Part shown: positions 45,979-54,933 of the stretch, piece after piece
How the letters are laid out: each line of letters begins with the position of its first letter
How positions within the stretch are numbered: position 1 is the first letter of the stretch
Origin: Hemicentrotus pulcherrimus
Taxonomy: Eukaryota > Echinodermata > Echinoidea > Camarodonta > Strongylocentrotidae
Length of the DNA: 64,000 nucleotides
Direction: 5' to 3'
NCBI GenBank assembly: GCA_003118195.1
Contig: BEXV01000018.1
Span: forward strand, 240,657-304,656
Translations under genes and position numbers: made by a program
Notes under the pieces: generated by a model
What the model was told of the DNA's origin: nothing
The model's input: the letters and a program-made list of their open reading frames with translations, nothing else
Databases searched by the model: none

Positions 45979-48900
45979 GTAAGAGTCTATCCCCCTCTAT
46001 CACAATTATTGAAGAGGATAAAGGGAAATTCACAGGTTGTTATAGAACTAGTGCGGGGTGTTAAATAAAATGAGCATAATGCTGTACATTGTATATTTAT
46101 TTATCATATTTGTTCGGCAATTAAATATCAATTATCACATTTTTGTATTTTTGTATAAGCGTCAATTTAGGATGTTTAGCAGATCACTAAGAGTTACGAA
46201 AGAATATCTGGAATGGGAGAACCGGAAAATTACCGGCAAACAATAGTAACGGCCTCCCCCACCCCTCATGTTGATAATTGGCGGGTGCAACACTTAACCA
46301 CATAGGACGAAAAGGGTGTGTGTGTGGGTGGGGGGGGGTCGTAATCTTTCTCTGATGGCGACCATAAAAGAGAGTTGAATTCATAGAGTTATAAGTATAT
46401 ATCTCTATGGTTGCATTATATCTATGATTGTTACAAAGTAATTCTAAAATAATTATCAGTGGGCTTTTTTCGCCTCTGTTAATACGCTTAGCCAAGCTAG
46501 TAAAAGAAATTTTCTAAAAATGGAGTGACTTAGTATAATGTAGCTAATCATGAATACCTATAGTTCCATCCTCGAACTCTATTCAGCACAGATAAAAGAC
46601 TTCAAAATAGATGGTAAATGTAAACAAGAAGGAAACGAGTTACAGAGATACTGCAACGTAGTGGTTGCATGTAAAAGGGGGAGACTATTGTGTCTTTGAG
46701 TTCCCTCAAAGTACCAACAAAAAGACTGACGTCATCACATAATAACTATTACATAACGTATTGTATTCTTGATCCCATCGAGGACACGGTGGTCTGAAAC
46801 CATACGTCAGGAGTGAAATCTTCATTTGGTGTTTCGTATTGTAACCATGCTTTTCATGCATAATGCTTATCGACAACCATCACTAGGACAGCTAAACATT
46901 CAGTATCAACAGTAAAAATAAAAGAATGATAAAAAATGCGGGAATCACTATTACTGAAATTACAACTCTTTGTACACACGAGACCATTTTTTCTTCCAAT
47001 TCCACATCATAAGGGGNNNNNNNNNNNNNNNNNNNNNNNNNNNNNNNNNNNNNNNNNNNNNNNNNNNNNNNNNNNNNNNNNNNNNNNNNNNNNNNNNNNN
47101 NNNNNNNNNNNNNNNNNNNNNNNNNNNNNNNNNNNNNNNNAAATTATCTTAATCTTTCATCGATGTGTGATTAATTCATATTTTCCCCTCTTTTCTCTTT
47201 TTGACTGTTGATCCAGCTCACACCTGAAGAAGAGGAAAGACGTCGCCTTCAAAAAGAGAGAAATCGTGATGCTGCCTCCAAGTGTCGAAGTAAAAAGAGG
47301 AATGCAGTGGGACACCTCGTAGAAGTATGTACCGCTCGCTCACGATTATTCTCTTGACCCGACCCATCAACCAAGCAAGCAAGCATGCCCCTTAAATATT
47401 ACGACAACAAAACATGAATTGTTTGATCATATAACATACTAACATACGTTGTCGAGATATCTGAGCATGGTATTGGTTTTTAACTGAAAACACACAGTTA
47501 GAGAGAGACAAAATATGACTAAGAACGTTTTTGCAATTCTGTTATTACATAGTTTTAAAGATTTAAGATACAAATCCCTATGCCTTTAAATAAACTTATT
47601 TATAATCATATTTCACATACCCAACTCCCTCTTTATACTAAGTAGTATACTGTACACCTAATTTGTTTTTTGATTACTTGAAACGGCAGCTCTTCGCTTG
47701 ATCTGTATGAAATTTAATTTCAACCTATTCTATTTCAATTTTAATGCCTTAGCATTAAAAGGTCTATTGTATTTCTCTTTAATCATGTATAAGTTTTAAT
47801 GTCAAATTGTATCATATTTACTTTGTATTGCATTTATTTGGATTTTGTATGATGCAAATTCCATTCATTTCAACTGTTGAGCTGCCATGTGGTTTTCAAA
47901 TCAAATCAAATTTTACGTTATTCAGGACATGTCTTTGTAAAGTTTGAAGCTTTGCAGATACTGTCGGTCTATTCAATGTCTTGTAAAATATTTTCATGCT
48001 GAAAACTTGGAACTTATTTTTAATGACCCGATGAACATTATGTGAAACATGTCCGGAATACCATTAAGAAACGAAACACGAATTGAAACAAAAACAAACA
48101 AACAAGAAAACAAACTATGATTGGCATGTTTGTTCTGAAGGATTGTGAATATTCTCTTTGTTTTCATATGAAATTGAAGTATTCTTCACATGCTGTTTTT
48201 AATGTATGCAGACTTCTGTAACTATTGTTCTGAAATCAATTTTTAGTTTTACCTATAAGTTACACCACAAGGATCGCGTGTCCAAGACAACACAGTAACT
48301 AAAGGGAATGAAGGAATGATAGTACATGTACATGTATATAAGTATCTTAATTCTTATACTTCTTTTTTATATTTTCTTTTAAAGGAAGCACAGCAGCTTG
48401 AAACAGAAAATACGAAGCTTCGAGAAGAAATGAAAGCACTTGAATCGGAACGAAGCCAGCTACAATTCCTGCTTGACATGCATTCTCCTAAATGTATGAT
48501 ACAGAAAGCATCACCACCAGTATTTCAAACACCTTCAAGCATCGAAATCACTGACTCAACTTGCGAATTGATACCAGTACCACAAATCATCCAGTCACCA
48601 AATCACGAGGTGATAAACATACACAACTTGCCAATGTTGAGTGAAACTGTTATGACTGGAGCAAAGACAATGGCGACGACGCCTACGACAGCGTCAACAT
48701 CGCCTTACGGATCATCATACTTTCCTCCGACGCCATCAACAACTCATAGCCGTAGTTGCACGGAGCCTTCGACTCCGGCGACTCCGACGAGCGTCATTGA
48801 TGCACCCGTGTTTCCAACCATGTCATTCAGCGCGATTCCAATGACAACTGTCGCAGATCCTATTTTCCAGGACACATCCGCCAGTGTCTCGCTCGTCACT

Positions 48901-49413
48901 TCTCTTGCCGATAGTTCTACATGCACTCTAACCGATGCATTTGCCATTTCAGACATTGCAGATTTTCATCCTGTTGTACCTCCCACGCCCGAATTGCTAG
49001 ATGATCAAGATGGCCCTTTATCCGAGTCGTTTGTCAAACAGTATCTTGGTGTGGACCCATTTTTCTCGACTGACTTTTCCTTGCCGACTATAGCGGACAA
49101 CTTACCTGTCCCGGACAGTTTTATTGGTTGTAGATCAGGTACAGGAAACATACACATGTCCAATGAAGCATGCTTTGAAGCATCGGGACTGGTCAAACCT
49201 TCGACAGAAAAAACAATTAGCACAGAATCTTACACTGTACACACTATAACTCCCCTTTCAAGAGCTGACGATCCCACTCCTGACACTCCTGTAACTCTGT
49301 CATTATCAGCCTTGCTTGGTGTCTCATTCGAAGGTATGGATGATGAGACGATAGATGACCCGTCGATTTTCAGTACATCTTCCCATGGTGCAATAGGTTT
49401 ACAGAGTTCATGA
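45526..49413 (+). CDS. ATF3: ATF3/JDP2-family bZIP transcription factor (spliced, 3 coding exons)
   Basis: Segments 45526-45978, 47217-47324 and 48385-49413 join in phase 0 to 529 residues. Residues 114-130 (FDITPLVKKELKDAI) match the TPFVKEELRFAI segment of ATF3. The basic region (152-187) has NRDAASKCRSKKR, and the zipper has five leucines in perfect heptads, ending in LQFLLDMHSPKC where ATF3 has YMLNLHRPTC. Family members bind CRE/AP-1 sites as homodimers or with Jun/ATF partners and act in stress responses, usually as repressors. Vertebrate ATF3 and JDP2 are about 160-180 aa; this protein adds a Pro/Ser/Thr-rich N-terminus and a C-terminal tail of roughly 300 residues. Fly Atf3 is also long. 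Whether it is closer to ATF3 or JDP2 cannot be decided; it probably predates that split. Confidence 0.88.
46727..46734. promoter_or_regulatory. Perfect CRE site in ATF3-like intron
   Basis: TGACGTCA inside GACTGACGTCATCAC, between the first two coding exons; a candidate autoregulatory or isoform-promoter site. Confidence 0.45.
47017..47140. other. Assembly gap (124 N)
   Basis: Unsequenced stretch in the intron, ending 76 bases before the basic-region exon. It could hide regulatory or repeat sequence but no required coding part. Confidence 0.98.
47217..47324 (+). CDS. ATF3: ATF3-like coding exon 2 (bZIP basic region)
   Basis: Exactly 108 nt, phase 0 at both ends, after the acceptor gatccag. 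It encodes LTPEEEERRRLQKERNRD, then AASKCRSKKR and the first zipper leucine (HLVE), ending at gtatgt. Residue for residue it aligns without gaps to FOS exon 3 in this window, including the invariant Asn, Ala-Ala, Cys and Arg. Confidence 0.95.
47325..48384 (+). other. ATF3-like intron before the zipper exon
   Basis: About 1.06 kb of AT-rich intron; a CAAATCAAATCAAATTTT stretch near 47900 may be an old repeat tail. Nothing else seen. Confidence 0.8.
48385..49413 (+). CDS. ATF3: ATF3-like coding exon 3 (zipper and long tail)
   Basis: The acceptor ttttaaag precedes GAAGCACAGCAG. The exon encodes 342 residues to a TGA stop. The zipper (EAQQLETENTKLREEMKAL...) runs into LDMHSPKC. The tail is rich in Thr, Ser and Pro (many TPTT/STP runs suited to proline-directed kinases), with acidic hydrophobic patches such as PPTPELLDD, FVKQYLGVDPFF and SALLGVSFEGMDDE that could be transactivation segments (inference). 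Codon use stays open over the whole 1 kb, which supports real coding. Confidence 0.92.
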   Translation, partial: EAQQLETENTKLREEMKALESERSQLQFLLDMHSPKCMIQKASPPVFQTPSSIEITDSTCELIPVPQIIQSPNHEVINIHNLPMLSETVMTGAKTMATTPTTASTSPYGSSYFPPTPSTTHSRSCTEPSTPATPTSVIDAPVFPTMSFSAIPMTTVADPIFQDTSASVSLVTSLADSSTCTLTDAFAISDIADFHPVVPPTPELLDDQDGPLSESFVKQYLGVDPFFSTDFSLPTIADNLPVPDSFIGCRSGTGNIHMSNEACFEASGLVKPSTEKTISTESYTVHTITPLSRADDPTPDTPVTLSLSALLGVSFEGMDDETIDDPSIFSTSSHGAIGLQSS

Positions 49414-51575
49414 AAGTTGTTATTAGGACTGTTAAACCCATGTCATATTATAAATACACCATGATGGGATCGTGATCTAATCAAGAGATGATTATGAATT
49501 CACAGGAGAATGAAGACATATTAAAAAATGTTCGTCTTAAATTTCCAATAACTCTGATTGTGTCACACAAGAAAAGCTTCAGTACACCTTCGTTGAGAGC
49601 TATCCTTTGGTTCAATTAGATAAGTATCATGAATTAATCTTGCTTACGATTGAATATTTTTTACCAACACTATTTTGGTGCTTCGTGGTTTCTCAATACA
49701 TCTCTCATTACAAGACAGACAACATCATGAAGCGACAAGAAAATGATGGTTATGCGAATTGAAGAAAAAGGGGATTAATTTTAGAGCAATATATAGGGTA
49801 GGGTGGAGGAGTACGATTATGTTTTAATTAATACACGAGTGTGTGTATCATCATGCAACGCAATTTTTAAAGGCATTCCAATATTCTACTGCATTCACCA
49901 AAACAAACCAAATACTATATACTAATAATCCATCCTGCAGATTTTAGCCCAGCCATTATTCCCTCCTTCCCTCAGAGGGGAAAGCCCAGAATTCACCAAT
50001 AGTTTTCTTTCTTGTTTATTTTTCTTTTCCCTCATATCCCCTCCCTTTCTTTTTTGATCGCGTTCGGGGCGGGCGTCCCTGTTGGCCTGTTGCTCCCAGG
50101 CTCCGCCTGTGATTAAAGACTTGTGCCAAATACTCTTGTATCTTTCAAAATGCAATGGCGCCCTCCTCTCGAGAATCTGGGCGCATTGCATATTATCGTT
50201 GTGACGAGTACTCTTTAGCAGCTGAAATCTATTATCATTATCTCGGTTCTAATCTTAGTCAGCAATCTGTATAGTGTTATTATGTTGCATAATATCTAGT
50301 AGCTCATCATATTAGCTCATCTACCCATGTATGTGTCATTTTGTTTAGCTGATGATTGTATGAGAATATTTTTATGTAATTTTTCATCAAATGAATTTAG
50401 TTTATCATTCATACCAAATAATTTATGCATATTCAAAATGTACTCGATTAGTCAAATGCAGTTTGTATTTAACAATTTAGAATATAGCTAATGATAACTT
50501 TTATATGTTTCTAACCGAATTACTCCAAAAAAATGTAAAGTGTGAAATCATCATATATCTCTTACTGAAATATGTACATGTATATTTATTTTAATGTCAT
50601 CCAATCATCTTTCAATGAAAGACGGATATTACATGAAATATTGTTTTCATCGGTCAAGTATGCTTTGTGGCGCAGGTGCAAGTTGGCCATTTTGCAGCTT
50701 TTATGACTCCTGAGAGTAATCAATGTGAAGATACACGTATAAAATTTATCTATAAATAAAAATTAAAAAAAACATTGTTACAATCCTTCATGAAAAGAGG
50801 TAAGAAGAGAATATTCCAACTTTATGGGCAACTGTGTATATGATATTTTGCTCTTGGTTTATCTTGAATTTGATTCTCTTAGATTTATTTTCGTACATTG
50901 CAGGGAGGCTTTTGTGTACGTTCTTTCTTTCTTTTCTTTAAAAGCGTTTTGACAGCTTTGTTCCATTCTTTTTTTTCTTTTCATTTGAACTAACCTCTTT
51001 AATCTATGGATAAAGAACAAGGAAGATTATTAGGAATGCAAATTTCGCACAAGCTACCTCTAAACATTCAGGTTGTTCATTTATTTCTTGCTTAGCGGTT
51101 ACATTATGTATAAGTTCATGTTTATTGGGAAGCTCGATTTTGAGGTCCTCTTTCTCAATGTTACAGGTGCTAATATACTGGTGGACATAGAACCCCACTT
51201 TTTATCATGTATATTATTCTTAAAAAGTAAATGAATATAACCCAAATGAAAGTTATAATTGGCTGGGTGCAAAGAAAAAAAAAATTAACAAGTTTTACGT
51301 GATAAAACTAAAACAGGCATTTTTTTCACCATACTTAAATGAAATTGCCTTAGAAGTGTTACCGAATTAATACACGTGTTGACAATGCCTTAAAGGTCTC
51401 AGTGTTAATATTAGCTGATTTTAAACCAGGTATTATTACATTTTAATTCCACTATTCCTCCCTGTTTCCACATGTACTATAATAACATAGTTTGATTGTT
51501 GTCTCCAAGACTGCTATTTATATTATTAACGTTATTTTATTTGTATGCTTGTAAATAAACAATCTGATAATCAGA
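49414..51575 (+). promoter_or_regulatory. ATF3-like 3' UTR
   Basis: Candidate AATAAA signals lie at 50755-50760 and 51554-51559. Using the second gives a 3' UTR near 2.15 kb. The first 1.3 kb includes a GC-richer patch (49940-50190) with a strong hairpin at 50150-50191 (ATGCAATGGCGCCC against GGGCGCATTGCAT, one bulged base). ATTTA pentamers are present, for example around 50583. The actual end is not known. Confidence 0.5.
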
Positions 51576-51756
51576 AAGGATAACATTTGTCAATGTAATT
51601 TTCATGTGTCACATTGTCCATGTGCATTTATTATAATCGGTACAATTTTAGGATTTTGCAGCAATACACCAAGTTTTGTTTTGATAGAAAATTTCAAAGT
51701 AATGGTAGAAAAGAAAGGGAAAAGTGAAAGTGGTAGAAGAGGTAAAGGAAAGAATG

Positions 51757-51791
<35 letters not shown>

Positions 51792-54213
51792 TGAGAAAAA
51801 GAGAGAAAGAGAGAGAGATAAACAGAGCGAGAGAAAGAGAATGAACAAAAAAAGTAGAGAGTTCATCTTGTATCTGGGTACCCGAGTAAATGTAGTACGT
51901 TGGTCTATATACTATGTTTAATTAAAATTTCATACAAACAAAACTCAAAGGCACAGGAACAAAGAACAGACACAAATGCAGAAACACTTTTTACTATTTG
52001 TTTTCATAAATTACATCATTTACTTTTAATTAATAACAAAAATTGATGGAGCGAGATAAAAAAGGTATCATGTAATACCAAGAAACTGGGATGAAAAATA
52101 ACAGACCGACATTACACCATAGTGTTATATAATTATTGAAAACAAGATTTCTGCTTTTCAACAAATAGTGAACCATTTGTTTAAAAACATAGTATTCAAT
52201 GAATGAACCAACCAACATACATTCCTGTCCACGAGTGAAGAACATTTATGTAGACAAAAGCAACAAAACAAAGTTATGTGCTACAGTATCGATAACAAGT
52301 ACTTTACTTAGAAACATCATTATCTCACCACTACACTCATTCTTTATCATTCTTCAGGGAAAGTATTTTATATCACTGTTTGTTTGTACAAGATGCTTGC
52401 TTGGGTAAAATAAGCTGATTGAGAGAGGTAGATCTTTAAAAATTACACAAAAATGCACAAGTACATCGAAATTGAAAGTGAAATTAAAAGTGAAGAACAT
52501 GGTCCCATCTTTGAACAGGAACAAACACTATTCAAATATCTGTTTACACAAGGAGACAAATGTTTTGTTATAAATTGTTAAACTAGATATCATATAATTG
52601 CATCCCTGTGAGTAGTACAATACTGTACACATAAAATTAATAAAAGGAAAAAACAACTAAAACCCACTACAGATCAGCTATTCAATTAATGTTCACATTG
52701 TGTATAATCAGCTGTTGCTATGTGTGGAAATCTTCAGGCAAAATTTAGGGTCAACAAGATTAATCTCTCTCTTAGAAGTAAATAAGTTTAAACCAAGTGA
52801 AATGGTTGATATTATGTGCAATATACCACCCAACAATACACAACCTCAACAATAGAGGGTGCTATACATGTATTTCTAAAGTGAGTTGAGAGCCATGATT
52901 ACATTAGCAAAGTGCACACTGCCTCAAATGTTTAGAAATGCACTCAAGTCTATTCTATGTGTTCCAGAAAGCAGATCCTCTAGATGTCAGCCATCTCAAA
53001 TCTGCATCTATATTCTTACACTGGATGCATATTGCATGAAATCCATAAGTTGTCCTTATAAACTTATCACCATATTGAGTATAAACCCCAACTGAGATAT
53101 GTTTCATCCCCAATATTAGCTTCTTCTACACAGTATTTAAATCCAGCATTTCCTTTCATACTATGTTTTTTTTATAAACTGGTATAAAATAAGCCCTACA
53201 GAGCATCAGAATAAAATGATTGATAGACACACATCTTTATGTTACATTCTCATTGGTGTATACTCCCAAATAGATCTATTCATAATCTGCTTGCTTACTA
53301 GTTTTTACCAACACTGTGCAATTATATATTTACTATTAGGATGCTGTAAAACAAAACTCCCTCTTCACACTTTTATCCTCTTTGATCTTGTCCCACATTT
53401 CCAGGCATTTCAAACAGGAAAGATAATACTAGTGAAGCAACTTTCAGCTGTCAAATTAAACTGATATGAAAGCCTGGAATATTCAGATGAAATCAAATTC
53501 GATAACACATGTTTACCTTTTTCAGTGATAACACTCTTAAATATGAGATTTAACATGATTTTCTTTTCATTTGATATAATTTCAATAAACTATCAAAAAT
53601 CATCAATTTATCCCTTAAAGTTGGTGGACTAATTGATCACAAAAATGCTGCCCTCTGAATCAATTATCAAATATCTGCAGATGGGGTCATCTCATCCTGT
53701 GAAAATATTAAGGTGCAACATTTTTATGCAGACTAACAACTAGTCAAAAAGGTTCACAAGACTATTAAAGGGCTATTGTCCATTGGACCTTTTGTGGACA
53801 AGTACTACCAAGGAGACAAAATGTTCACAAAATATTTTTTTCTCATTCAGATTCACAGGCATTGGGTTCATGTATGTTTCCTCGTGTGTATATTCAGTCT
53901 CCTTGTCTGCTCCTCATTTCCATACATGTATATACAAGTTCAAAATGATGAATATATGTTTGCCTTTCCAAAAACAAGAGAAAGAATCATCTTCACAAAG
54001 AAACACTGTAGTTGTTCTGTGTAATTTTGACTCATGATGTAACAGTAACACAGTCACATGAGTTGATGGAGCATGTCTACCTAGCCATGAAGTACTGGTA
54101 ACTGTTCTGATGTGCTGCTCTGAATAAATACGCATAAGGCCAAAATCCCTTTGATGGCTGGAAAGGTAATATTTCTCTTCATAGCTCTCTGTATAATAAT
54201 TGAGTGTCACTGA
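51576..54213. other. Convergent intergenic DNA between ATF3-like and TRMT112
   Basis: No gene recognised; AT-rich with a GA microsatellite. Part of it may be transcribed as the spliced terminal 3' UTR exon of TRMT112 on the minus strand. Confidence 0.6.
51755..51838. repeat. (GA)n microsatellite
   Basis: GAGAGA runs with a nine-base G run (51782-51790); the overlapping Arg/Glu-rich open frames are artefacts. Confidence 0.93.
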
Positions 54214-54827
54214 TCTGCAAGAAAAAAAATATCAGGAAAAGTTTAGGATCATGACAAAACTCTGCAAAATGATATAGTGAGTCAAGGATAGTTTATGTGA
54301 TGATTAGTCGTTGGTTTTTGTTTCTACAAAGTTTCAACATACATGCAGTGGCTAGCATTTGATCAAACAAATCGTGACTGAAAATGTGTTCAATTTAAAT
54401 CATCAATGATATAAGTCATGATCTTTTCCCCCTAAGATTTTACCCACAGCTTATCATTAAATTGAAAATAACTTTATTGTTTTATCTACAACATACAGTA
54501 GAAGCATATGTTATTTTATAGCTAATGCAATAATAATAATACAAGGTTTCAGGAATACAACCCAAAGATGAAATCTTGGCAATAACCCCTTAAAAATGAA
54601 CTTGCCCAAGTTACCCCTAGGCCACTATTTACAGGGCAATTATTAATTAGGGGATATTTGTCCAGGGGTCAATTGCCTTGGGGAAAGAAGCTTTCCTAGG
54701 GGCAATGGTTGGGTGGGGCTGGTCGTCCAGGTATTAAATTCCTAGGGGAGGGGATCTTTTTAAAGAGAGGGAACTTATCTGGGGTGATAGTCAACTTTAA
54801 TTTGATCTGCAGAATTCACTCACTCAC
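54214..54827 (-). other. Possible 3' UTR intron of TRMT112
   Basis: Four bases after the TRMT112 stop codon the minus strand reads AAG followed by gtgagtgag, a strong donor (intron from 54827). A good acceptor (ttttttcttgcag) ends at 54215, with a putative terminal exon from 54214 leftward. Alternatively the last exon is not spliced and ends at the AATAAA read from 54478-54473. Only transcripts can decide. Confidence 0.4.
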
Positions 54828-54831
54828 CTTA

Positions 54832-54933
54832 TCATACTTCATCTTCATTAAGTAGCATATTAGCAATCCCATTCTTGATAGGAAACTTTCTTCCAGACTC
54901 TGGACACACAAGGTTACCTTCTACTATTTCAAT
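54832..54933 (-). CDS. TRMT112: TRMT112 coding exon 4
   Basis: The acceptor aatgacag precedes ATTGAAATAGTAG. It encodes [17 protein letters not shown] through NMLLNEDEV and a TGA stop; it holds the C-terminal CPESGR strand of the fold. Confidence 0.93.
   Translation of the reverse strand: MEIVEGNLVCPESGRKFPIKNGIANMLLNEDEV

Larger units (their letters stand above)
45979..47216 (+). other. ATF3-like intron with assembly gap
   Basis: AT-rich intron with a G run near 46329, a perfect CRE at 46727-46734 and 124 N at 47017-47140. No other feature seen. Confidence 0.8.

Noticed and set aside
51606..51921. Arg/Glu-rich and Leu/Ser-rich frames at 51.6-51.9 kb
   Set aside because: Produced by the GA microsatellite read on the two strands.
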